This document shows positions 16,588 through 24,680 of a DNA stretch of 64,000 nucleotides, in pieces. Each line of letters starts with the position of its first letter. Positions within the stretch are counted from its first letter, which is position 1. The notes under the pieces were generated by a model. That model saw nothing but the letters and a program-made list of their open reading frames with translations, ran no database searches and was not told the DNA's origin. The stretch lies in NCBI GenBank assembly GCA_963743875.1, contig CAVURM010000001.1, positions 434,001 through 498,000 of the forward strand, written 5' to 3'. Source of the DNA: RHKX01 sp963743875. GTDB lineage: Bacteria; Actinomycetota; Thermoleophilia; Solirubrobacterales; 70-9. Made by a program: the position numbers and the translations under genes.

Positions 16588-17317
16588 GCTCCGGCTGCTC
16601 GCGCTCTACCCGGAGCAGATGAACATCTACGCCGACCGGGGAAACGTGCTCTTTCTCCAGCATCGCTGCGAGTGGAGGGGAATCGGGTTCAGATACTCGT
16701 CCTCGGGCCCCGGAGAGACCTTCGACCCCGACGATCACGATCTGATCTACATCGGCGGCGGCCAGGATCGCGATCAGTTGATGGTGGCGGAGGACATGCT
16801 CGCCAGCAAGCGCGATGCGCTCCGGGCGGCGGTGGATTACGGCGTTGTCGCCCTGGCCGTTTGCGGCGGCTACCAACTCCTCGGATCCTCCTACCAACTG
16901 GGCACCGAGCGGATCGAGGGCCTGAGAATCGCCGATCTGCTCACGGTTCGTGAACCCGGCGAGCGCCTGATCGGCAACGTGGCGATCGAGGTCGACCTGG
17001 GAACTGGCCCGCGGGTCCTGGCCGGCTTCGAGAACCACGGCGGCCGCACCTACATCGGGGAGACCGGGAGCCCACTCGGACGGGTCCTCCACGGCCACGG
17101 CAACAACGGCAAGGACGGCCTCGAGGGAATCGTCCGCAACAACCTGATCGGCACCTACCTGCACGGACCGCTCCTGCCCAAGAACGCCTGGCTTGCCGAT
17201 GAGCTGATCGCCCGATCGATCGAGCGCCGGGAGGGCCTCAGGCCCGAGCTCGAGCCCCTCGACGACCGGCTCGAGGACGCCGCCCACGCAGACGCGCTGA
17301 AGGCAGCGCAAAGCTAG
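16580..17317 (+). CDS. gatD: Lipid II isoglutaminyl synthase, glutaminase subunit GatD
   Basis: 245 residues, a class I glutamine amidotransferase related to CobB/CobQ. The nucleophile is C95 in AVCGGYQLLG and the catalytic His is H195 in TYLHGPLLPKN. Substrate-side segments YIGGGQDRDQ and FENHGGRTYIG match GatD. It supplies ammonia to MurT for amidation of D-Glu in lipid II. ATG 16580 overlaps the upstream methyltransferase stop by 8 nt. Its TAG stop (17315-17317) is followed without any gap, and in the same frame, by an open Cys-repeat coding stretch to 17554. Confidence 0.95.
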   Translation: MSELRLLALYPEQMNIYADRGNVLFLQHRCEWRGIGFRYSSSGPGETFDPDDHDLIYIGGGQDRDQLMVAEDMLASKRDALRAAVDYGVVALAVCGGYQLLGSSYQLGTERIEGLRIADLLTVREPGERLIGNVAIEVDLGTGPRVLAGFENHGGRTYIGETGSPLGRVLHGHGNNGKDGLEGIVRNNLIGTYLHGPLLPKNAWLADELIARSIERREGLRPELEPLDDRLEDAAHADALKAAQS

Positions 17318-17554
17318 CTGCGCGACCCGCAGTGCTCCGCGCTGGCTCTGGCAAACGCCATCGCCGCAAGCGACGATCGCGGATCCAAGCCGGGATGCCC
17401 GCCCTCGTTGACGCAGGACGAGTGTCGGAAGCTCGCCGAGGCGATCGCCGCGGCCCCCGAGAGCACAGGAGAAGGCAAGGCTCCCGGCTGCCCGGACGTT
17501 CTCAACAGGGCCCAGTGCCAGGCTCTGGGCGAGGCCTACGCGGCCAATCGCTAG
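17318..17554 (+). other. Start-less Cys-repeat reading frame, in frame with gatD
   Basis: 78 codons plus TAG with coding-like codon use (third positions mostly G or C). They encode internal repeats of the form GCPxxLxxxxCxxLxEAxAA: two full copies (from PGCPPSL and PGCPDVL), preceded by a partial copy beginning LRDPQC right after the gatD stop. No ATG or GTG occurs in this frame; TTG at 17408 is the only usual alternative. The final TAG shares a CTAG palindrome with the dut stop on the other strand. It could be a gene remnant, a gene with a CTG start, or a gatD extension reached by readthrough. Function not recognised. Confidence 0.45.
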
Positions 17555-17985
17555 CCAACGCCGCTTGAGCCGAAGCCACCGGCTCCCCGCTCGGTATCCG
17601 ACAGCTCGGCTACCTGAACGGGCGTCGCGGTGGCGAACGGGATCAGCAGGAGCTGGGCGATCCTGTCCCCGGGCTCGACCTCGAAGGGGTGCTCTCGATC
17701 GGTGTTGAGGAGCAGCACCCGCAACTCACCCCGATAGCCGGAATCGACGAGTCCCGGAGCGTTCACCATCGAAATCCCGTGCCTGAGGGCAAGGCCTGAG
17801 CGAGGCAGCACCAGCCCGGCATGACCAGTTGGGATCTCAACCGCGACGCCGGTGCCGATCGACGCCCGCTCGGACGGTCCGATCAGGGCTGGCTCGGCAG
17901 CCCGTAGATCGAGGCCGGCGTCTCCGTCGTTGGCCCGCGAGGGCAGTGATGCACCGGGCTCCAGAAGCCGTACCATCAGCTCCAT
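17551..17985 (-). CDS. dut: dUTP diphosphatase
   Basis: 144 residues with all five trimeric dUTPase motifs in order: DAGLDLRA (1), PRSGLALRHGI (2), GLVDSGYRGELRV (3), GDRIAQLLLIP (4) and RGAGGFGSSG (5, P-loop-like). It hydrolyses dUTP to dUMP and pyrophosphate, limiting uracil in DNA and feeding thymidylate synthesis. ATG 17985 has a good ribosome site (GGAGGGGG, 7-nt spacing); the frame is open further upstream but reaches into hflX. It lies 25 nt after hflX on the same strand and is probably cotranscribed. Its stop codon overlaps the stop of the plus-strand frame at 17318-17554. Confidence 0.96.
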   Translation of the reverse strand: MELMVRLLEPGASLPSRANDGDAGLDLRAAEPALIGPSERASIGTGVAVEIPTGHAGLVLPRSGLALRHGISMVNAPGLVDSGYRGELRVLLLNTDREHPFEVEPGDRIAQLLLIPFATATPVQVAELSDTERGAGGFGSSGVG

Positions 17986-18010
17986 GGCGCAACCCCCTCC
18001 AAGGACGGAC

Positions 18011-19354
18011 TCAAGCTGCCGACGTCCCGTTGACCGAATAGCCGACGAACCGGTGTGAGCGACTGCGCGGAACGCGCGCGCGAACCAGGACGCCATCCTC
18101 GCGATCGTCGCGTTCGACCTGCCCGGCGACAGCGTGCAGTTCGCTGAGAATCGCTCCGTGGTCGTAGGGGATCAGTAGCTCCATCGGCTGCAGGGTCTCC
18201 GCGAAAGCCCCCTCGATCGCGTCGAGAAGCGCCTCCACCCCCTCCCCGTTGACGGCGGAAACGCCGACCGCATCCCGCTCACCGACCAGGAGGTCGCGAC
18301 GCTCGTCATCGGTCAGCAGGTCGAGCTTGTTGAAGACGAGGACTCGCGGGGTCTCGCCCGCCCCGATCTCCTCGAGGACGGAATCGACCGCTCGCATGGC
18401 GGTCGCCCGCGCCGGCGCGGGCTCGGAGCCGTCGACGACGTGGACGATCAGGTCGGCGAGCGTCGTCTCCTCGAGCGTCGCCTTGAACGCGTCGACGAGC
18501 TGATGGGGAAGCTTGCGGATGAAGCCCACCGTGTCGGTCAGCAGGTACTTGCGCCCCGCGTGTTCGTAGGAGCGGGTCGTCGGATCGAGCGTGTGGAAGA
18601 GGCGATCGCCCACACCAACTCCGGCGCCGGTGATCGCATTCAGCAGGGTCGACTTGCCCGCGTTCGTGTAGCCGGCGAGGGCGACGGTCGGGATCGCCGA
18701 GCGGTCACGCTCGGCGCGCATCGTCTCTCGGCTCCGCTCAACCACCCGAAGCTCTCGGCGCAGGGCCGAAATCCGATCGCGGGCGAGCCGCCGGTCGGTC
18801 TCGATCTGCGACTCACCAGGACCTCTGGTGCCGATGCCGCCGTCCATGCGGCCGGCACCGAGGCGCTCGAGGTGTGTCCATAGACCCCGCATGCGAGCGA
18901 GGTTGTACTCGAGCTGGGCCAGCTCAACCTGAAGCTTGCCCTCGGCGCTGTGAGCGTGGTCGGCGAAAATGTCGAGGATCACGGCGGTGCGGTCGATGAC
19001 GGGCACGCCGAGGACACTCTCCAGGTTTCGCTCCTGCCGCGGTGCCAGCTCGTCGTCGCAGGCGATCAGATTCGCTCCGACGCGCTTGATCTCGGCCTCC
19101 AGCTCCTCCAGTTTTCCGCGCCCGAAGTAGCGATCGGGATCCGGCTCGGTTCTCTGCTGGACCATCCAGCTCTCCGTCGCGACGCCGGCGGTACGCAGCA
19201 GCTCCCGCAGCTCGGCCAGCTCGAAGTCCTCGCCGGGGGAGCCGGTGATGACGCCGATCGCCACGGCCCGCTGCAGGGCCCGCGGATTTCGCACACCGGC
19301 CTCAACCGTGCCGTTGCGCGATCGCGCCTCGTTTTCACTCTTCCCGCCGGGCAT
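18011..19354 (-). CDS. hflX: GTPase HflX (ribosome-associated)
   Basis: 447 residues. The N-terminal HflX domain has YFGRGKLEEL and the helical hairpin, then GTRGPGESQIETDRR, the HflX signature. The G domain has G1 GYTNAGKSTLLNA (about 228), G3 DTVGFI, G4 NKLD and a C-terminal HflX domain. HflX splits or rescues stalled 70S ribosomes and acts on 50S subunits. ATG 19354 gives a normal N-terminus; TACACT (19361-19366) is 6 nt upstream and there is no Shine-Dalgarno site, so leaderless expression is likely. An open frame continues upstream to 19405. Confidence 0.95.
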   Translation of the reverse strand: MPGGKSENEARSRNGTVEAGVRNPRALQRAVAIGVITGSPGEDFELAELRELLRTAGVATESWMVQQRTEPDPDRYFGRGKLEELEAEIKRVGANLIACDDELAPRQERNLESVLGVPVIDRTAVILDIFADHAHSAEGKLQVELAQLEYNLARMRGLWTHLERLGAGRMDGGIGTRGPGESQIETDRRLARDRISALRRELRVVERSRETMRAERDRSAIPTVALAGYTNAGKSTLLNAITGAGVGVGDRLFHTLDPTTRSYEHAGRKYLLTDTVGFIRKLPHQLVDAFKATLEETTLADLIVHVVDGSEPAPARATAMRAVDSVLEEIGAGETPRVLVFNKLDLLTDDERRDLLVGERDAVGVSAVNGEGVEALLDAIEGAFAETLQPMELLIPYDHGAILSELHAVAGQVERDDREDGVLVRARVPRSRSHRFVGYSVNGTSAA

Positions 19355-19375
19355 CCAACAAGTGTAGGAGTAGCT

Positions 19376-19505
19376 GCGCGGATGCGGATAGGCTGCCGCG
19401 GGCAACCCTGTCGATCGACGACGGCAATCAGGACAGCCACCTCAAGGGCGGCTATGCCGAGAAGGCCTTCAAACTGCCCAACCCGTACTACTTCATCGGC
19501 GACTA
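19376..19505 (+). other. Short coding-like remnant without start codon
   Basis: A plus-strand frame ending at TAG 19503-19505 reads, near its end, GGYAEKAFKLPNPYYFIGD, which looks like a real protein C-terminus. There is no ATG or GTG in this frame between the hflX start region and the stop, and the frame runs back antisense into hflX. It may be the tail of a lost gene. I do not recognise the family, and chance cannot be ruled out over about 40 codons. Confidence 0.25.
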
Positions 19506-19539
19506 GATAGCCCGCGGGAATGCTCCGCCTCCACCCGGG

Positions 19540-20880
19540 CTAGATCGAGGAGACCGAGAAGAGGTTCCACTCCCCCGGGACGCCCTTGAGCGAGTGGGCG
19601 CCTCGGGACGCGAACTCGATCCCGGAGCCGACGACGAGATCGCGGACCGTCGATGAGGCGAGGACCTCGCCGGGTTCACCGAGTGAACCGATCCGAGCGC
19701 CGATGTGGACGGCCATCCCGCCGACGTCGGAGCCGATCACCTCGATCTCACCGGTGTGCAGGCCGGTACGCAGCTGAATTCCCAGGTCGCCGACGCGCTG
19801 GCCGATCGTCGTCGCGCAGCGCACCGCCCTGGCCGGGCCGTCGAAGGTCGCGAGAAACCCGTCGCCGGTCGACTTGACGGCGACGCCGCCATAGGCGTTG
19901 ACGAGCTCGCGGGTCAGCCGATCGTGACGCTCCAGCGTCTCCCTCCAGCGGCGGTCGCCGAGCTCGGCGGCGAACTTCGTCGAGCCGACGATGTCGGTGA
20001 ACATGACGGTGGCCAGCGCCCGCTCCTGACGCCTCGAGGTGACCGCCCCCGTGCTGAACTCCTCGACGGCGTCCATGTACGCCTCGAAATCATCGCCGAA
20101 CGAGATCGCGTCCCTGCCGGGCAGCTCCAGGAAGGTCGCGCCGGGGATATGCTCGGCGAAATACCTGGCGTGGCGCGAGTCCATCGCCCGGGCCAGCGGT
20201 CGATCCAGAATCAATGTCGGAGCCTGGACGCGCGGCAGGATCTCCCGCACGTCCATTTTTGCGATCAACTCCATGCGCTTCTCCATGGTGCCGGGCGAGG
20301 ACGAGAGCCGTTCCCAGCGACCCCACCACTCGAGGAACTCGGGATTGGAGCTTGCGAGCACGGGGGATGCCTGGGTGCCGTTCTCACCGGTTCCCCATCG
20401 CGCCAGCATCGGCCGGACGAAATCTCGATCGCGGGTCTCGGCGTCCTTCCAGGCCCAGTCGTAGCCCGGAGCCGAGATCATGCGCGCCATCGGATGCATC
20501 AGGATGAGATGGCTGACCCGATCCGGATGCGTGGCCGCAAACATCACCGCGAGCATCGCCGCCTCTGCCTGCGCTTCGATCACGACCCGGTCGCAGCCGC
20601 AGACGTTCAGGACGGCGAGCACGTCGGCCATCTGCTCCTCGAGCGTCGCCGGCTCGGCCACAGGATCGGAGAGGCCCGCCCCGCGGCGGTCGAAGGAGAT
20701 CAGGCGAGAGTGCTTCGCGAAGCCCTCGGCCATCCGACGCGCCGGGGGTTCGCCGAGGATTTCGATCGTGCCCAGACTCGGCAGGATGATGCAGTAGTCC
20801 TGCTTGCCGGCACCGATCGCGCGATAGGCGATGTGTACGCCATCCTCACTGCGGACGTATTTGACCGGCGCGGCGTTCAT
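19540..20880 (-). CDS. Alpha/beta-hydrolase-like sensor fused to class III adenylate/guanylate cyclase
   Basis: 446 residues. An N-terminal alpha/beta-hydrolase fold (about 1-270) has FDRRGAGLSDPV and APTLILDR, but the nucleophile elbow reads EAQAEA instead of GxSxG, so the catalytic Ser is missing. The C-terminal class III cyclase (about 285-446) has VMFTDIVGSTKF with the metal Asp, VKSTGDGFLATFDG with the second metal Asp, and HIGARIG where an Asn is usual in the catalytic helix. It probably makes cAMP, with the dead hydrolase domain acting as a ligand sensor; both points are inferred. It stands 6 nt upstream of dapL in map order, and after dapL in transcription the two may be cotranscribed. 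Confidence 0.88.
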   Translation of the reverse strand: MNAAPVKYVRSEDGVHIAYRAIGAGKQDYCIILPSLGTIEILGEPPARRMAEGFAKHSRLISFDRRGAGLSDPVAEPATLEEQMADVLAVLNVCGCDRVVIEAQAEAAMLAVMFAATHPDRVSHLILMHPMARMISAPGYDWAWKDAETRDRDFVRPMLARWGTGENGTQASPVLASSNPEFLEWWGRWERLSSSPGTMEKRMELIAKMDVREILPRVQAPTLILDRPLARAMDSRHARYFAEHIPGATFLELPGRDAISFGDDFEAYMDAVEEFSTGAVTSRRQERALATVMFTDIVGSTKFAAELGDRRWRETLERHDRLTRELVNAYGGVAVKSTGDGFLATFDGPARAVRCATTIGQRVGDLGIQLRTGLHTGEIEVIGSDVGGMAVHIGARIGSLGEPGEVLASSTVRDLVVGSGIEFASRGAHSLKGVPGEWNLFSVSSI

Positions 20881-20886
20881 CGCAGA

Positions 20887-22056
20887 TCAGCTCAGATGCT
20901 CCCGCATCCGCTCGACCGCCTCGGTCAGCCGTTCGTCGGGCGTGGTCAGGGAGATCCGGAAGAAGCCCTCGCCGCTGGGACCGTACATCGAGCCCGGTGA
21001 GATCACCACGGCAGCCTGTTCGAGCACGTGCTCGCAGAACGAGGTCGAGGTGTAGCCGTCGGGAACCGGAGCCCAGACGTAGATCGTGCCCTTGGGCGAC
21101 TCGACGTCGACGCCGATCCCGCGCAGGGCGTCAACGACCAGATCACGGCGACGGGTGTAGATCGCGTTCATCTCCTCCAGCGGCCCCGCCGGTCCCTCCA
21201 GCGCCGCAGCCCCGGCCAGCTGAACGGCCTCGAACAGCCCGGAGTCGACATTCGTCTTGAGCCGCCAGTAGGTCTGGATCGCATCGGCATTGCCGAGGAT
21301 CGCCGCGCAACGCCAGCCGGTCATGTTGAAACCCTTCGAGAGGCTGAAGACCTCGACGCCCACGTCCCTTGCACCCGGAGTCTGCAGGAAACTCGGGGCC
21401 ACGTATCCGTCGTAGGTCGTCTCCGAGTAGGCGTTGTCGTGGACGACGAGGATCTCGTGCTCCCTGGCGAGCTCGACCACGTGCTCGAACAGCCCATCCG
21501 GCGCGATCGCGCCGGTGGGGTTGTTGGGGTAGTTCAGAAACAGCAGTCGGGCGCGCTTGAGCATCTCGGGATCGATCGAATCGAGATCGGGCGCGAATCC
21601 GAGTTCCGGGACGAGCGGCAAGACCTCGACCTGCGCCCCGGCGAGCACGGGACCGCCCGTGTAGACCGGGTAGCCGGGGTCCGAGGCAAGCGCGACATCA
21701 CCGGGATCGAGGAAGGCGAAGCAGAGGTTGTAGATGCACTCCTTGGCGCCGATGGCCGGGATCACCTCGCTCTCGGGGTCGATCTCGACCCCAAACCTGC
21801 TCCGGTAGAAGCCAGCGAGCGCGTTGCGAAACTCGGCCCTGCCCCGGTTCGAGGGGTACTTCTGGTTCTCGTTCTCTGCCACGGCCGCCTGCATCGCCTC
21901 GACCACGTGCGGGTAGGTCGGCATGTCCGGATCGCCGATCCCGAGGCTGATCACGTCGATCCCCGCCTCGCGCTTGTCGGCGACCTTGCGCTCGAGCTCG
22001 GCAAACATGTAGGGCGGGATCGCCTGGAGGCGCTTTGAGGGGTCGGTTAGGGCCAA
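20887..22056 (-). CDS. dapL: LL-diaminopimelate aminotransferase (class I/II aminotransferase)
   Basis: 389 residues. SLGIGDPDMPTYPHV opens the fold, SNRGRAEFRNALAGFY and YPNNPTG follow, and the PLP lysine is K241 in SLSKGFNMTGWR. The sequence pattern (GDPDMPT, SNRG, NMTGWR) fits the DapL-type LL-DAP aminotransferases, which convert tetrahydrodipicolinate directly to LL-DAP using glutamate. Related class I aminotransferases cannot be wholly excluded, but dapF nearby and dapA and dapB in the same window support it. The start is probably TTG 22056, with AGAGGA 11 nt upstream; no ATG fits the conserved N-terminus better. Confidence 0.85.
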   Translation of the reverse strand: MALTDPSKRLQAIPPYMFAELERKVADKREAGIDVISLGIGDPDMPTYPHVVEAMQAAVAENENQKYPSNRGRAEFRNALAGFYRSRFGVEIDPESEVIPAIGAKECIYNLCFAFLDPGDVALASDPGYPVYTGGPVLAGAQVEVLPLVPELGFAPDLDSIDPEMLKRARLLFLNYPNNPTGAIAPDGLFEHVVELAREHEILVVHDNAYSETTYDGYVAPSFLQTPGARDVGVEVFSLSKGFNMTGWRCAAILGNADAIQTYWRLKTNVDSGLFEAVQLAGAAALEGPAGPLEEMNAIYTRRRDLVVDALRGIGVDVESPKGTIYVWAPVPDGYTSTSFCEHVLEQAAVVISPGSMYGPSGEGFFRISLTTPDERLTEAVERMREHLS

Positions 22057-22154
22057 GGTGAGCTGAGTCCTCTCAGGATGTTCGAGGGGTGCAGGGGTCC
22101 GGCCATCCAGGCTATCTAGGCTTCGCCGTCCGTGAGCGAGACCAAGGAGCCCCG

Positions 22155-23111
22155 ATGAGCGCAACAACAAAGTGGACGGTCGCCGACATTCCCGACCAGA
22201 CCGGAAGGACCGTCCTGGTGACCGGCGCCAACAGCGGCCTTGGCCTGCAGACCTCGAAGGCCCTCGCCGGCGCCGGTGCGAGCGTGCTGATGGCATGCCG
22301 CAACACGGAGAAGGCCGAGGCAGCTCGCTCTGAGATCGAGGTTTCGCACCCCGATGCGGACCTGGAGGTCGTCCCGCTGGACCTCTCCGACCTGAAGTCC
22401 GTGGCAGCGGCGGCCGCTCAGGTCTCGGCCCGGCCAGGGTCCCTCGATGCTCTGATCAACAACGCCGGGGTCATGGTCCCTCCGTATCGACAGACGGCCG
22501 ACGGGTTCGAGCTTCAGTTCGGGACCAACCACCTCGGCCACTTCGCGCTCACGGCGGGCCTGCTCGACAAGCTGCTCGCCGCCGAGGCACCGCGGGTCGT
22601 GAACGTGAGCAGCGTCGCTCATCGCGCCGGCAAGATGGATTTCGACAACCTCAACTGGGCAACGGGCTACTCGCGCTGGCCGGCGTATGGGCGCTCGAAG
22701 CTCGCCAACCTCCTGTTCACGCTCGAGTTGGCACGCCGGGCGGAGGCGGCCGGTACGAACCTGACGGCAGCCGCGGCCCATCCCGGCTTTGCGGCGACCA
22801 ACCTGCAGACCGCCGGCATCGGGCTGGGCGCTGCCGGAACCGTGCTCAAGCCCTTCATGAAGGTGGGCAACGCACTCTTCGCTCAGAGCGAGGCCATGGG
22901 GGCATTGCCCTCTCTCTACGCGGCCACCGCCCCCGGCGTCGTGGGCGACGACTACTTCGGTCCCGACGGCTTCGGCGAGCAGCGGGGACATCCGACCCGG
23001 GTGGGCCGCACCGGCCGAGCGGCCAACGGCGAGGACGCCAAGCGACTCTGGGACGTCTCCGAGGACCTGACCGGGATCAGCTTCGGAGCGCTCGACGAGG
23101 TCGACCGTTAG
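22155..23111 (+). CDS. Short-chain dehydrogenase/reductase (retinol-dehydrogenase-like)
   Basis: 318 residues. The NAD(P)-binding motif is TGANSGLGLQT (about 22-32), with NNAGVM, the catalytic Ser in NVSSVAH and the YxxxK pair in YGRSK. R near ACRNTEKAE suggests NADPH preference. It matches the retinol dehydrogenase/protochlorophyllide reductase-like group of SDRs, a broad family of unknown specificity in actinobacteria. The ATG at 22155 has AAGGAG 7 nt upstream. The stop overlaps the convergent dapF stop by 4 nt. Confidence 0.9.
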   Translation: MSATTKWTVADIPDQTGRTVLVTGANSGLGLQTSKALAGAGASVLMACRNTEKAEAARSEIEVSHPDADLEVVPLDLSDLKSVAAAAAQVSARPGSLDALINNAGVMVPPYRQTADGFELQFGTNHLGHFALTAGLLDKLLAAEAPRVVNVSSVAHRAGKMDFDNLNWATGYSRWPAYGRSKLANLLFTLELARRAEAAGTNLTAAAAHPGFAATNLQTAGIGLGAAGTVLKPFMKVGNALFAQSEAMGALPSLYAATAPGVVGDDYFGPDGFGEQRGHPTRVGRTGRAANGEDAKRLWDVSEDLTGISFGALDEVDR

Positions 23112-23950
23112 AGCCTCGAAACGCGGGCCAGGAACTCGCCGCTGAATTCGCCGGTGAAGACCGGCTCGGCGGTCCCCGTCAGCCAGACCGTGAGGTCTTC
23201 ACCGATCTCCACCTCCAATTCACCGCCGTCCAGAAGCACGGTGATCGGGCTGGTCGCGCCGCGCAGATAGGCGGCGACCGCCGCGCCGCTGGCGCCGGTG
23301 CCCGACGAGAGCGTCTCCCCCACCCCCCGCTCATAGATCCGAGCGCGGACTCGGGAGCCATCCACTCGCCAGAAGCTCACGTTCGATCGATTCGGGAACA
23401 TTGCCGCGCCTTCGATGGCTGGGCCGAGAGCGGGAAGGTCCAGTTCCTCGAGGCCGTCGTCGATTTCGATCGCGCACTGCGGGTTGCCGATCGAGACGTG
23501 CTGGAACTCGCGATCGACGCCGCCGACACCGATCGTCCCGCGACCGTCGGCCGGTCCATCGGGGAAATCCTTGGACGCGGTTTCGGCTCTGCCCATGGCG
23601 ACCCGCGCCGAGTCCGGCCCCGTCACGGTGGGCGTGATCTCGCCCGCCGCGGTCAGGATCGTGAAGGAATCGAGGTCGGTCCAACCGGCGGCCCGCAGGT
23701 GCAGAACCGCCTCCCGTACCCCGTTGCCGGACAGCTCGGCCTCGGAACCGTCGGGGTTGAAGATGCGCAGATCGGCGACGTGCGCGCTCGGGTCGGCGGG
23801 TTCGGAGAGGAGGAGGATGCCGTCTGAGTGACAGCCGAAATGCGGCTCGCAGATCGCCCGCACGCGCGCTGCCGTCAGCTCGAACGGAACATCGTCGGAT
23901 TCGAGCACGATGTAGTCGTTGCCCAGCGCCTGCCACTTTGCGAATCTCAT
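23108..23950 (-). CDS. dapF: Diaminopimelate epimerase homologue with both catalytic Cys replaced by Ser
   Basis: 280 residues aligned along its whole length with DapF: FAKWQALGNDYIV at the start, FNPDGSEAELSGNG, GNPQCAIEIDD, and ERGVGETLSSGTGASGAAV. DapF inverts LL-DAP to meso-DAP with two Cys (C73 and C217 in E. coli). Here the matching residues are S74 (SGNG) and S216 (SSGTG). Ser thiol replacement would be expected to weaken or change catalysis, so activity must be regarded as open. It is the only DapF in this window, and meso-DAP would be needed for the wall. ATG 23950 fits the conserved N-terminus. Convergent with the SDR gene. Confidence 0.85.
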   Translation of the reverse strand: MRFAKWQALGNDYIVLESDDVPFELTAARVRAICEPHFGCHSDGILLLSEPADPSAHVADLRIFNPDGSEAELSGNGVREAVLHLRAAGWTDLDSFTILTAAGEITPTVTGPDSARVAMGRAETASKDFPDGPADGRGTIGVGGVDREFQHVSIGNPQCAIEIDDGLEELDLPALGPAIEGAAMFPNRSNVSFWRVDGSRVRARIYERGVGETLSSGTGASGAAVAAYLRGATSPITVLLDGGELEVEIGEDLTVWLTGTAEPVFTGEFSGEFLARVSRL

Positions 23951-24071
23951 CGGCGCCAAGTATGCCTTCCCTGACCCCACTTGATCCGCGAGCGCCGTCG
24001 CCGGGGAGGCCGCCAGCTAGCCTGCGGAGTCCCCGCTACCAATCTTTCGCACTTCAAACAGGAGGTTCAGC

Positions 24072-24680
24072 ATGCCGATGGTCCCGATGGTGGTCGAGCA
24101 GTCCGCCCGTGGCGAGCGGTCCTTCGACATCTATTCCCGCCTCCTCTCCGAGCGGATCGTGGTCCTGGGTACCGAGATCGACGATCAGGTGGCGAACCTG
24201 ATCGTCGCTCAGTTGCTGCACCTCGAGTCCGAAGATCCCGATAAGGACATCTCGCTGTACATCAACTCGCCGGGCGGAGTCGTCTACGCGGGCCTGGCGA
24301 TCTACGACACGATGCAGTTCGTCCACTGCGACGTGCAGACGATCTGCTTCGGCGTCGCGATGTCCATGGGCTCGCTGATCCTCACCGGCGGCACCCCGGG
24401 GAAGCGCATGGCGCTCCCCAATTCACGGATCCTCAACCACCAGCCATCCGGCGGCTTCCAGGGTCAGTCCAGCGACATCGAGATCCACGCAAGGGAGACG
24501 CTCTCGATCCGCAAGACGCTCGAGGAGCTTTACGCCAAGCACACTGGCCAGGACATGGCTCAGATCAACGAGGACATGGAGCGGGATCGCTTCTTCTCGG
24601 CCGAGGAGGCCAAGGAGTACGGGCTGATCGACCACGTCATGAACGACCGCGAGCGGGCTCCAACGCTCAGCGGGCGATAG
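24072..24680 (+). CDS. clpP: ATP-dependent Clp protease proteolytic subunit
   Basis: 202 residues with the full catalytic triad S98 (VAMSMGS), H123 (LNHQPSGG) and D172 (ERDRFFSAEEA). It forms the tetradecameric protease chamber fed by ClpX or ClpC. ATG 24072 has a strong ribosome site AGGAGG, unlike many leaderless genes in this window. A TAGCCT (about 24017) some 50 nt upstream may be its -10. No clpX follows; the 3' end overlaps the convergent miaA by 14 nt. Actinobacteria often have two ClpP paralogues; only one is seen here. Confidence 0.96.
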   Translation: MPMVPMVVEQSARGERSFDIYSRLLSERIVVLGTEIDDQVANLIVAQLLHLESEDPDKDISLYINSPGGVVYAGLAIYDTMQFVHCDVQTICFGVAMSMGSLILTGGTPGKRMALPNSRILNHQPSGGFQGQSSDIEIHARETLSIRKTLEELYAKHTGQDMAQINEDMERDRFFSAEEAKEYGLIDHVMNDRERAPTLSGR

